Source: Litoditis marina (Eukaryota > Nematoda > Chromadorea > Rhabditida > Rhabditidae). From it: a stretch of DNA of 64,000 bases. Shown here piece by piece: positions 22,401-33,148 of the stretch (position 1 is the stretch's first letter; every line of letters starts with the position of its first letter). The position numbers and the translations under genes were made by a program. The stretch lies in NCBI GenBank assembly GCA_964036275.1, contig OZ038437.1:17268090-17332089 (forward strand), in the 5' to 3' direction. The notes beneath the pieces were generated by a model, which made no database searches, had not been told where the DNA came from, and saw only the letters and a program-made list of their open reading frames with translations.

Positions 22401-24713
22401 TTTGAAACCAAAGTAATGACTTTTTCATCAGAAAACACCCCCTTAAATGATTGACGGGTTACTGTAGGAGTATATCGATTGGTGAAACAGACTATATACA
22501 TAACCAAAAAGACAAATGTGGTTGCATTGGATTGCAACCAATAGTTTTGTACACGTGCAACCGGGTCGCATTTCGGTTGTCTGTGTAAACCGCCTGCATA
22601 TGCTGCATCATATTCGACAAGCTCATTTTCAGAGAAGTTTGTTATATGCTGAAAACATTTGTCGTTTGCTTTGCCTAATGTTAGCAAGGAGTACTTTCAT
22701 TTTCTGATTAAATTTTTAGTCACATCATTAGTTCTTTTCAGAGCCTTTTGAAGTGTCATTGCTGTGGTACTATTGTGGAGGAGGACAAAGTGAGATTCTG
22801 TAAAACCTGTTCCGATGAAAATGGGAGCAGTGTTTTTGATGAAACCGGATCCGGAACCGTCGATAAGGGAAAGGTTAGTCTGGCAATGAGGGTCTTCTCA
22901 CTCATTTCACAACCAGCTGTTTTCCTAATGCAAACTAACGAGCTAGGGACACATTTTTTCAAAACTGGAAGTTTTAAGTGGTATTTATTGTTTTCAGCTC
23001 AAGGAAACAGCTCTGTGTGCTTCTTGTTTCTTGGATGGTCCCCACAAGGGACACGAGAGTGTACTCTGGTCTTACATCAAGGTACACCGTCATTGCCACA
23101 TATTTTCTCTAACTTTCTACATTTTACAGCTCAATTTTCAGGTTGCACGACAGAAATTGGAGGCTAACACTAAACTCTATAATTTTAAAAGTAAGGTTAG
23201 CATCTGCGCTTTTGGGAAATGTCTATTCGTATTCATTCCTAATGAATACGGAGGAAGTACTCTGATCGAAAAGCAGGTCCTGTTTTATAGTACGTGCGGA
23301 GCTCACTAGTTTGTAGATTCATCCAGCCAGCGTTCAATCGATATGTATGTTTCTAGCACAGGTGTGACACGAGCGAAATATGAGTGCCAGCCTCTAGCTC
23401 TAGCACTCGTATTTCGGTAACTCTGGCTAATCAGTCAGGTATTTCAATGAATAGGCTCTCGTAGATCAACTTTCGAAGATAATCATATCGTTTTCAAAAT
23501 TTTAGAAAAGGGCCCCGTTCCAAAATGGGTTCATGGTCAGATCTTAAAAAATAGAATAGATGTATTGCCGATTAAACACGTAACTTTCCTTATTGACTCC
23601 AATTAGAATGTAAAAGAGCAACAATTGGATATAAGACGATGGAAAAAGCGTACATAATTCGTTTTCAGTTGCGTTCCAAAGTGGGTGAGGCTGTCAGTAA
23701 TCTTCGAGATGCCAAGAACCGCACTAAATATCGTCTCGAAGAAGAGTTCCAAAATCTCATGAATTCACTGGATTCTGTCGATCAGGTATGTCAAATTATT
23801 TAAAAGTTTAGGTGCAGATTGTGCTGTCAAAGCATTTGTAGATTCGTTCTGATTCTGACTGGTTCACCAGTTCGTTGGTTGGCTGACTGGTTGGCCAAAG
23901 ACCGAACTGGTGAGAGTAGACATAAACAGTCGTAATAACGATCATTGCCGAATGGAAGCTTAGATTGGACGTTCGTTGTTTTATACACGTATGCTATCTG
24001 ATATTTGAACGTGAGTTCTTGCCGAAAAAATGAATGAATTGGCTTTTTCGAAGAACTAGCTTATTCTCGGCAAAACCTGGGCAATTTCGATCATTTTCTT
24101 TCACTATTCAAACTATTTTCGGGTCCGTTTAAAGTTTCCTTTGTTATTCGGATGTTTGGTGACTTTTTGTTTGACTACCTTTGAGTACGGTAACGGTATG
24201 TTATTTCCAGTCGTTGATTAATCTGGAAGAGAACGGGAAATCGCCTCATACTGATGCAGCTCATTTCAAAGAAATTATCGAGACGTGCAAGAAGGAAATC
24301 GAAGTTTGCAAGGGGCTGGAAACTCATTTATCTACTGAATTCAGCGAGCAAGTCGCCAAAATAGAGGTAAACGTAGCCCTTTCTTTCTTATTGATCTCAC
24401 CCACCAGCAAAGTGTGAGAGTGAGAGTTCTGCGAAAATGAGGTAGTTTGTCAATGAAACTCCATGATCCATCTAAACTATTCCAGTTTTCATTATTTTGG
24501 CTTCAACGGAGTCCGGTGTCTTACTTTTCGGCGTACTTTTCTGCGCGCTAGTTCAAAACAGTTTGGGGTTTGGCCCCACTTCGGTTCAATCACAGTGTTT
24601 TGGTCTTTTAGTCAGATCTGCATGAGTATGGAGTGTGGTTGATTTCAATTCAATAAGCATTCCAGGAAACCAATGAGAAATTGACCGGTCTGAGCAGTGT
24701 CAGCAAGGATTAG
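19444..24713 (+). CDS. T3: TRIM-like RING/B-box/coiled-coil gene with frameshifted RING exon
   Basis: Ten exons: 19444-19474, 20042-20234, 20440-20510, 20570-20602, 22742-22873, 22998-23081, 23142-23195, 23669-23785, 24211-24366 and 24666-24713 (TAG). The RING starts CPKC, then VCGHTLCEPC; the last C-x2-C (CYLC) is in another frame, and the shift lies at a run of eight A (about 20119-20126). With seven A the frame joins all later exons (about 305 aa). B-box-like exons: CHCC..CKTC (132 nt) and CASCFLDGPHKGH (84 nt), the same lengths as in T5. The coiled-coil exons begin VARQKLE, LRSKVGE and SLINLEE. Exon 4 may instead run to a TAA at 20630 where element B2 begins. As sequenced it is a pseudogene, a homopolymer error or a polymorphism; if intact, a likely ubiquitin ligase. 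Confidence 0.8.
20629..22074 (-). mobile_element. Composite element B2
   Basis: Minus-strand copy of B1. The foldback is at 20629-20966 (arms begin CGTAAAAAGTGGGG and end CCACTTTTTACG), a GGCGCC-rich body lies at 21160-21750, and the head ends at 22074 (GCGCGCGA|T, i.e. A|TCGCGCGC on the minus strand). It fills most of T3 intron 4 and touches the last codons of a possible longer exon 4. Confidence 0.75.
22258..22500. repeat. Small inverted-repeat element R5, copy 1
   Basis: About 240 bp. The left end TATAGTTCGTTCCAATCA and right end ATTGGTGAAACAGACTATA are imperfect inverses; inside are TAACCCTCTACAGTAAT and GGGTTACTGTAGGAGTAT. The second copy is 47760-48000. It lies in T3 intron 4, right of B2. 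Confidence 0.7.
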
Positions 24714-26435
24714 ACAGTGTTTGGGGACAGCTTCACTCCATGAACGTATTATTGTAAATTGAATTTTCGTCTCAGTAAACGACGTTTTTGTTTAGTTTGT
24801 TGTTGCTTTTATCGCAAACTAGATAGTATTTACTACAAAAATTTGATTTGAGATGTAGGATTTAATGGTTGACCTTCAATTAATTGTGTTTTGTTTTGAT
24901 TTGGTCAACATTTGGAATGAAAAAAGACTTGTGTAGAACTGGCTTGAGAGAATAGATACCTGCAGCCAAGATATTGAACAAAATGTGTGTATAATTTAGT
25001 ATTTGACGTGTTTCTTGGTGGGTGTTACTAGAAACGTATTCGATATTCATGAAAAAGTGGGGGCCCAACGACTGTGAGATTTGTCTTCTGCTGTGCGCCG
25101 CTTAGACAACTACTCTCAAATGGAACAGCTACTGCTACAAAAATCGAAAAATACTTATATACTCAAGTATAACTGTTCATTACAAACATACAAAAGTCGT
25201 AAAATATTTTCTCAAACCTGTAAACTAGAATCTACAAGTCACAGCTGTAAAAGAGAGAACAACTGTTGAATAATATGCCAAGTGTTATAGCACCTAGAGT
25301 AACAAGTAAGGACCAAAACTGCAAATCATTGTGTACAAAACCAGAATCTCTATAGTTGACTACGTTGAGTTAACATCTGTGATTTGTAGATTCTAGTTTA
25401 CAGGTTTGAGAAAATATTTTACGACTTTTGTATGTTTGTAATGAACAGTTATACTTGAGTATATTAGTATTTTTCGATTTTTGTAGCAGTAGCTGTTCCA
25501 TTTGAGAGTAGTTGTCTAAGCGGCGCACAGCAGAAGACAAATCTCACAGTCGTTGGGCCCCCACTTTTTCATGAATTTTTCTCTTTTTGTACACATGCCG
25601 TAGGTATGTGGTTTGATCTGTACGGTGCAGATAAAATTGTTTTCTTAATGAATGACTTGTCAAGTATTACCATCATTCGAAAAAAATATGACGTCAACAT
25701 TGCAGTTCTGAAAACTTAATTTATCTGCCCATCAGAATCCCAGAATACGTCATATTTGAATGAGGTTTTATCGTGAATTGACCATTTTTAAGAAACTTTC
25801 AGCATTCGAAAACATATTTCACGTCAATTTTTTCAAAAGTTGACGTCATCTGGTCTTCTGAATTCCAGAATAAGTCATATTTAGATAAAGTTTCATCGTT
25901 AATATACCATTTTTGAGATATTTTCAGCATTTGAAATAATATGTGACGTCAACTTTGCACTTTTCAAAAATGACGTCATCTGGTCTCCAGAATCCCAGAA
26001 TACGTCACTCTTAGATTGAGTTTCACCGTTAATTGACCCTTCCTAAGATATAAACATCATTTGAAAATATATGTGACATCAACTTTGCACTTTTCGATTA
26101 TGACGTCATCCGAGCTCCAGAATCCTCGATGACGTCATCAGTAGAAGACTTACATCTGAATCAATGTCAGTTCATGTCGTGGTATCATACTCCAAATTTT
26201 ACTTGAATTGGTTAAGACTGAGCTGAGTTATAACGCAATTTGATTTACCGCGACAGAGAGGGCGAGAGAGTGCACGAAATGAAGAGACGCAGAGACATTT
26301 TCAAAGACCTATAACTTAATGAAAAATAATTTTTTTCGAAAAAAAGTTTGCGCCCCCAAGGTTTGAGTGGGATATCTATCGTGTCCCAAATTTTCAGTCA
26401 AATCGGTTCACACATAAAAATTTCCCAGAAGTGCG

Positions 26436-26476
<41 letters not shown>

Positions 26477-27744
26477 CGGAAGTTGGCGGTCTGCATGAAG
26501 CGCATAACGTCATAACTCGGCTCAAACTTAATCAATTTCGTTCAAATTTTGAATATAGCTTGTAAATGTGCCATAGAAAATCAGCAAATCATAAAAAGTT
26601 TTGATTTGCACAATTGGACCTTTTTGAGAGTGAACTAAAAAAATGAAAGCGCGCATTAGCCGGACCAAAGACAAATCTCGCACAGCGCTTCGCGCTGCGC
26701 GCGATTTTGTCGCGCCTCACTATGCGACGTCAGTTAGCCATGTGTACTACATACAGTAAGCAAGTACAGTACCCAGTACGTCAGAGTTTGGGAACAACTT
26801 GCCTATTTCACTCACTTTTATGGACATGTAATTCTTGAATTATTTAATTTCCAGGTTTTTCCACGAATATTATATTTCCGTTACTCTCAAAAGGGAGTAC
26901 TTCTTAATCAGGAATCACAACTTTATCTAAATTACGGTCATCTCAATTGTATTCTGTCTTTTTTTAACGATCCTCAACTCAAATCTTTCTCTATAGCTGA
27001 CTCTGTATTGACACTTGACTGTAACTGTTACCTCACTCCCATAAGATTCACTCAGAGTCGACTCGTACACCATATTTTGTGTAGTTCCTTTGTTTTAAAA
27101 TGAACACATTGTTTTCTGTTCAGGTTATACCCTGTTTTTCTTTGGGTCGATTTCACTTTTTGCCCAATACGTATCGATCACAAACTTTTTTGTTAACATT
27201 GTTGTTTCATTTTTGATATTCATTGTTGCTGTTGTTGTCATTATTACAGTTATATTCCTGCCAGAACCCCTCCGACTCAATATAACAATCACTCTCGTAA
27301 AATGTTTCAAGGTTTTCTGTTTGAGTTGTAATGTGTTGATGTGTACATAAATATGTTATTAAAACGTGTACATGATCTGGGAAAAGCGATTTGGGTCTTC
27401 GCTTATATATTTCGGACATTCTCCACATCGATTCGAATCATATATTGCTGTCAATTTTGTTTTTCTTAGACAAAGTGGTTTTCTACTAGGTGTTTCCTAT
27501 CTCACAGTACAAAGTGAGGAAATTGAAGGAGCTTCTTGCCAACCGTGCTCTGTCGCTAATCAGATTCCGCGGGAAAACCTCGAATTTGAATATAATCAAA
27601 CTCCAATCGATAACTGTCGAGTGTCGACTCAAATTAAATTATTGTTTTATTATTCTCTATTTTGATTTTGCTCATATCTGTTTACTATTAATATCCTAGT
27701 GTTTAAGGCAGTTATTTCTATATTCTGCTCGGCGAGTCATCATC
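24714..27744. other. Intergenic between T3 and T4
   Basis: Composite element A3 occupies 25045-26704. The remaining 26705-27744 is AT-rich with no element I can name. A reading frame around 27490-27690 follows an AG acceptor-like site, but it matches nothing in the family and lacks a clear donor or partner exon. Confidence 0.45.
25045..26704 (-). mobile_element. Composite element A3
   Basis: Minus-strand copy: foldback 25045-25577 (starts ATTCATGAAAAAGTGGGGGC), linker with TACCTACGGC inverse, three to four 130-bp units (25680-26140, inverse orientation), unique part with an (AC)n tract at 26431-26474, and the head ending at 26704 (CAGCGCTTCGCGCTGCGCGC, then GA|T). The AC tract is longer than the matching GT-rich stretches of A1 (near 3300) and A2 (near 10710). 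Confidence 0.8.
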
Positions 27745-30056
27745 ATGAATTATTGTCCCTTCTGCAAGAATCAGTTTGGTTAGTTTATAAAATCGTATTT
27801 AGCTGGAATCTTGGTCATGTAAGGGATTTTAGTAGTGTCGTATCGTGTGCTTCGATTCAGAGAAAAATTGTCTTTTTGATGGTTTCCACTTATTCGTTTT
27901 TAGCAATTAACTGTACTTCTAGGTTTCGATTAAGAAGTAAACCAATTCGCATATGAAATCGAGTTTGATCAGCTTCATCCCGCATTAATTTGGCAAATTG
28001 TGGTCGACGGGCTGACTTGCAAGCTGTCACTTTCATTTATTTCGCCGGTCGCCGCTTTTCAAGATGGTTTGTGTATGAAGACATCATGTTAACGTATACC
28101 GTGCCTAATTTCGCTCAAACACTCATTTCTGAATTTTCGTTCGGTTTCAGATCTCTGGCAACATGTACCTATCCTGGGTGTATGTGGTTCGTGTTTCTTT
28201 GATGGTCCCTACAAGAGACAGGAGAATGCAGTCTGGGTTCCCACCAAGGTGCGAGTCGTCATATTCTAGTAAGAATACCCTTATAGTCAAAAAATGAGCA
28301 ACAAACTCTTTTTTAGCCGAAATGTGAGAATCGGACTGTTTTCGCTGCAAAGTCATGCATTTTCACGAATCCATAGTTTGTAGAAACAGATGTGTGGCCT
28401 CGTCGACTGGCTACAAGGAGTACAAGCTTAGAATTCCAGAATCGAGGCCGGGAGAAGAGTTGCGGTGGGGCCCAAATTTCGGGTGATCAACACGTTTTGC
28501 CGTTACAAATGGGTTTCGAATCTGAGTTACTCTGGGTACCAGAATATTGGAAATTGCATTCACAACCTTGAAACAACAACAACAACCAAATCCTCGAAAA
28601 AACTGTCTTTTCTCAGTCAATTTGAATAGAGTTTTTCAGCTGCGTTCTGAAGTTGAAGTGGCCATTGAAAATCTGCGAGTAGCAAGCGATCTCTCCGAAG
28701 CGTCTCTCAGGGAGCAATGCGCAGATCTATCGAACGGACTAAATTCTATTTATCATGTTGGTATCATACTCGCGTATTTTCATACGGATTTTCGTAAAAA
28801 CGGGAAACGGAATGCATTTCACCCATTTCGTCGTCAAGACCTTAGTGGATCTTGTACTCTCCCGACGTGTTTGTTTTCTGTAATTTCATCTCGCTACATT
28901 TCATTTGTTACATCAAAATGTGCAAAATTTCTCGTTTTTGGCGAAAACGTAGCAAGTAGAAAAATTTGTTTTCTGGCAATTCGGACAACTTCACTGGTAA
29001 GTGTGTTATTTTCAGTCAATGAGCCAGCTGAAGGATCGCGTCAAGTCGTCTAAGAATGTGGGTGGATTGAAGAAGATTCCCGAAACATGTCAGAAAGAAC
29101 TTGTGGTTCTGGAGGCAGTGAAAACTCATATGTCCACTCAGTTCACGGAGCAGTCGGCCAGAATTGAGGTGAGTACGGTGTTTTTTTTATTATTATTTTT
29201 GACTAGACAGTCTTATAGGTGGGCTAGTGGAGGTTTGAGCGTTTAGAGATGGGAGAGTTACTCATTCACCTTATTAAGGTATTGACAAGTTATCAGTTCT
29301 CTATGGCTGATTTTGCGGAAATACGAGTGATTTAGTTGTTAGCGCTACCTTACAATTTCAACGAAATTGCGCTGAGATGCATACATTGTGCACATAAAGT
29401 ACTATTCCAGGATGATTTTACTTTCGATCCCCTTTTTTTCGTTTCAGCCGAAATAATTCCCCTCCAATTCCTCCAAAGTAAAAGGGTGGGGGTGGGGGGC
29501 GATTGTTAAAGTTTGCCAGGCATGTTAATTTCGCCCCCCAATTTACGTTAGTGGGGGGTGATTGTACAATGCCGACATTTAACTTTCCCCCCGCTCTACC
29601 ATACATTTTACCCCCACCATTTTCTGTGGAAACCAGTGAGGGTCCCCCACCCATCACGAAGGGTGCGATTGTACGGTGGGGGGCGAGAGTAAAATTGCCC
29701 TACTATTCCTAGTATATTGAGGTAGTTCTGTTCAGCAAATTGAGGTGCTCATAGTATGGGATAGGTTTGCTTTTTCTGTCACTGCCGTTCTAGAGCACAC
29801 TATATTCAAGCTTATACGGCTTGTCGCTCTATCTCGCCAAGTTTGTAGTGTGCTCTAGTGGTGTTTCGCTCGAAATGCGTAGATTTTATGGAATTTTCGA
29901 GTTTTAACTATAACTCCTTTTGAGTTCAAATAATAAGCTATAGTCATCCATGACCACTCGTATGACCACTTCTCTTTCTAGGAAGGAAATCAAAGAGAAT
30001 CTGGTGCGGCTTCTTACTCTCACCGAGGAATAAAGAGGTTATTACTTCTTCGTTAA
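27745..30056 (+). CDS. T4: truncated TRIM-like gene with RING/B-box fusion
   Basis: Clear exons: 27745-27778, 28151-28248, 28640-28756 and 29016-29168. The first two encode 44 residues: a RING start (CPFC), then PILGVCGS, running straight into CFFDGPYK, which matches the B-box exon of T3 (CASCFLDGPHKGH). The second half of the RING and first half of the B-box are missing, and the B-box histidines are replaced (Y, R, Q in their places). The coiled-coil exons (LRSEVEVAIE; SMSQLKDRVK) match T3 and T5 in length and phase. The 3' end is uncertain: an acceptor at 29981 gives a stop at 30054-30056 in the expected frame, but the frame reading KEIKENLVRLLTLTEE ends at 30033 and looks more protein-like, hinting at a missed small exon. 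It probably cannot bind zinc normally; a coiled-coil partner or dying gene is inferred. Confidence 0.7.
29413..29705. repeat. G/C-tract-rich repeat in T4 3' intron
   Basis: Alternating G-rich and C-rich runs (GGGTGGGGGTGGGGGGCG, CCCCCCAATTTACG, GGGGGGTGATTGTACA, GTGGGGGGCGAGAGTAAAA) suggest internal inverted and direct repeats of a unit near GGGGGCGATTGT. It lies between T4 exon 4 and its last exon. Confidence 0.55.
29790..29858. repeat. Short inverted repeat
   Basis: CTAGAGCACACTA (29790-29802) is the exact inverse of TAGTGTGCTCTAG (29846-29858), with a 43-nt spacer. It probably marks a small element within the T4 3' intron. Confidence 0.75.
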
Positions 30057-31880
30057 TTTTTGATCGGTTCCACTGAATAGGGTTAGGTTCGAAAATTGTA
30101 GGTAAAGTAGACTCGATTTATCTCACACGCTCTAGGTGACTACGTATCTCTGATTTTACTAAAAAGAAGTTGTCTAAATCTATTTCTATCTCATTAGCGG
30201 CCTGAGATAAACGTTAGAAAGAGTGATTTCTCTGTATTATTCATCCAAACTTGTTTTTATTAGGTTTCTTCGCGTATATTACCACTTGAATGCTTGATTC
30301 TCTTAACTAATCTGTCACAGTATGGTTTGGCTTACAATATATATCCTATATTCTTAGTTTTTAACCTCTGTCAACTCTGCAATGCAGTTTGCCTCTGGCT
30401 GGTTATAATTTATCAAGCTCGTAGAAATTGTTTTCCAACATTTTCGCAAATGTAACTCCCTCCATTTTAGCTAGTTCATACTTTGTTATGTGGTTTTTGT
30501 TGTTGTTAACTGTTTTGTTTACGTTCTATATTCACAGTCTTTTGTAATTCCTGATTCAAAGTTTCCAATGAAAACTCTCACAATCCATCACATCACTATT
30601 GTTAACCTTTTGAAGTTTATCTGTTTTGTTGGAATTTTGTATATGAATATGTTATTAAAATATTGTGTTGAATTATCTCAGAGAAAGATTATTTTCTACT
30701 TCTATATCTGCTGAAGGTATGTGCTGTAATTTGATCTTGCTGGAAAGAGATCCCCCCCCCCCCCCCCTATTACAAGTACAACAACACAGGATTTTGTTCA
30801 GTACTCGAGATGTTGTGTTGCTTTCTATGAAATCAGAACATGGTATAGGGTTCGCATTTCCAAAGTTCATACGTTGCTCGTCGTATTTTGCCCTGTATAA
30901 TATTCGTAGTTGATACCGTTGTACGGAAACCCGTTGAGACGTCAAGTGTCACCGTAGTTAAGACCGCACCGCGAAGCTTCGAGATCTATCGCCGGTTCCG
31001 GACCCGGCCACGCTTTCTACCCTTTCACCCCTTTTGCCGTTTTAAGACTTTTGGATACTCTTTTGGAAATATAAACTTTCTTTCTCTCATTGTTCGTATT
31101 TTGTTATTACTATTACCTATCTCTCAGTTGAAAGAGATACTTTTCTGCACGTTCATTTAACAATAAATTTCTTGTTGTTTCACTTACCTTCACTTAGAAA
31201 ATCAATATGTTTTGATGATTCTGTCAAATTGGGTCAAGTAACCGAGATAAGAGATCAGAGGACAAGTTTGGGTAATAGTAAAAAAAAAGGGTGAAAGAGA
31301 CAGAAAGAGAGAAAAATGAAAAGGGGGAGAAAAAGTAAGGGAAAGACAAAGTATTGGCAAGAGAAACGTGGAGAGAGAGAGGTGAAAAAATCTTCTTTCT
31401 GTTTATAATATATTACAAGAGTTTTGGAGTACTTTTGACCTAAAAGGAACCGTTCCTTTTCAATTAATAATGTTGTTTTCTGTTTACCTACATTTCAAAA
31501 ATTACCTACGTTGCACATTATAGAGGTACGGTCCCTTCCAGATTGCCATATAAAAGAACTTGTAAGTATGGACGTGTACTGTGATATTGTCAGTGAGAAT
31601 GATCTGGACTAATCAGTCGATTATGTCAAATAGGAATACGAATATTAATCGAACTGTGTTATTCACTGAAAAAAAAGGTATGAAGTAGAAGTAGAAGTAG
31701 AAGTAAATAAACCCAACTGCAGTGTACAGCTGGCTGGATTGCATTGTTATCAATTAATGCGTAGTGACAACAAAAAAAGAGGGTGGAAATGAACGAGGAA
31801 CCCAGAAAAAATGGGTGAGAGAAAACGGAATAAAAAAAGGTATAAGGGAGGTTATAGAACCATAAAAACAGAGATTAGAA

Positions 31881-31943
<63 letters not shown>

Positions 31944-32905
31944 GACAGGGCAAAGAAGAAAAGGTGAGGATTAGTGAGAGGAAGAGAGAAAGGTCATTGA
32001 ATTACAAAAAACATATGAAAAAAGAAACATTCTCAAAACGAGCAATTGCAATAACAGTACCAGCCGAGCATTCCATTTAAAATTGTTGCAAATGTTCCCC
32101 AATGTTTGTACTGGTTTTTGGTAGCACTGAATCTTTTTTGATACACTTGTTGTTCTTACCTCATACAATTGCATATTCGCTCTCCGAGTCTTGTGAACCT
32201 GTCTGAGATTTTATTCATCTGAGTCTTCCTATGTAATTTTTCCCAATCTGCGTCCTTGCAAACGTACGCTGATTCGCATGCCACCGGCATGTGAAATAGT
32301 GTGTCAAGCAAGCGACGCACAATCTAAAGAAAATCCGGATACTTCTAGCATGAGTTCTCTTGTTTGCTTGAATGCAAACCCTATGAACGCCTTATAGTTA
32401 TAGGAATGTGCTCAGTAAAAGATGAATTCAAAAATCGTTTCGACCCTGATTCAAGACGATTTTGTGACACAATATATTTTGTTCAAATAAATAACCTAAC
32501 CTATGAAAACCCTTGTTACACACGCACGTAAACTATGTTTCGGAGATGCTTCATTGAACAGAGTCACCTTCAAATATACAATTCATAATCAACCAGACGA
32601 ACTGATAACAACATCAACGATTCAAAAGAATAGTGAAACAAATACAACATGTGTAACGTAAAGCAAAAATGACCAAGTGGTAACGTGACGGAGATCTACT
32701 TAATAATTCATCGGTTGGCGCAGGTGTTTCTACATCTGCTACAGGTGTGACCCTTCCGTTGAAGAGCCTGAAACAAACAGACAAATGAACTGATTCTGGA
32801 GAACATACAACAATATGGCGGTATAACGTTATCAAAACCACATTTTCGTTTTAATTTCACTAAATATGAGGACGTGACTCAACTTGGTTGTTTGTTGAAC
32901 ACGCC
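30057..32905. other. Intergenic right of T4
   Basis: AT-rich with a C tract at about 30752-30767, a GC-richer patch at 30937-31030, GA-rich DNA from 31280 to 31390, and (GA)n at 31887-31940. A possible minus-strand exon after an acceptor near 32770 (protein starting LFNGRVTPVADV) has no partner. I see no supported gene. Confidence 0.45.
31887..31940. repeat. (AG)n microsatellite
   Basis: About 27 uninterrupted AG units within a longer purine-rich stretch. Confidence 0.95.
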
Positions 32906-33104
32906 ATGAATCACTATTTTTCCCAGAAAGCCTCGGAATCAGACTACAAGCACAGCAATCTATCGAAACGTACACCTTGGGCCTCCCTTGAAGAGAGGAA
33001 AACATTCACTGTTAAACGCCCTACACATGACAGGGATGGTAATGAAGTATTTTATTTTGTTTCTTTAAGATCAACTTATGCTTTTTCCAGTGGTTGAACT
33101 TTGA
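32906..33104 (+). CDS. Possible tiny two-exon gene, 48 aa
   Basis: ATG at 32906; exon 32906-33038 and exon 33091-33104 (TGA), split by a 52-bp intron with gtaatg donor and ctttttccag acceptor, the classic nematode size and shape. The peptide starts MNHYFSQKASESDYKHSNLS and is basic and charged; I recognise no domain. It could equally be the 3' end of a longer + strand gene, since an acceptor-like TTTTTCCCAG ends at 32936. It lies tail to tail with the BTB gene: their stop codons are 44 bp apart and the likely BTB polyadenylation signal falls in this intron. Confidence 0.35.
33051..33056 (-). terminator. Candidate polyadenylation signal of BTB gene
   Basis: AATAAA on the minus strand, about 93 bp downstream of the BTB gene stop. 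Confidence 0.5.
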
Positions 33105-33148
33105 GTGTACCTGAGAAACGTTAACGAAGTTGGGCAAGTTTTCCAAAG

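Noticed and set aside
22748..23167. Single 139-codon frame
   Set aside because: It is read-through of T3 exons 5 and 6 across their intron; splice sites and T5 comparison support separate exons.
27490..27699. Open frame after an AG site upstream of T4 (reads YKVRKLKELLANRAL)
   Set aside because: No donor, no start, no match to the family, and base composition like the surrounding spacer.
30888..31160. GC-richer open frame with basic residues
   Set aside because: No splice sites or recognisable motif; hydrophobic end reads like translated AT-rich spacer.
32668..32772. Minus-strand exon-like stretch after TTTCAG (LFNGRVTPVADV, or a Cys-rich alternative frame)
   Set aside because: No partner exon could be found on either side; the BTB gene already ends at 33149.
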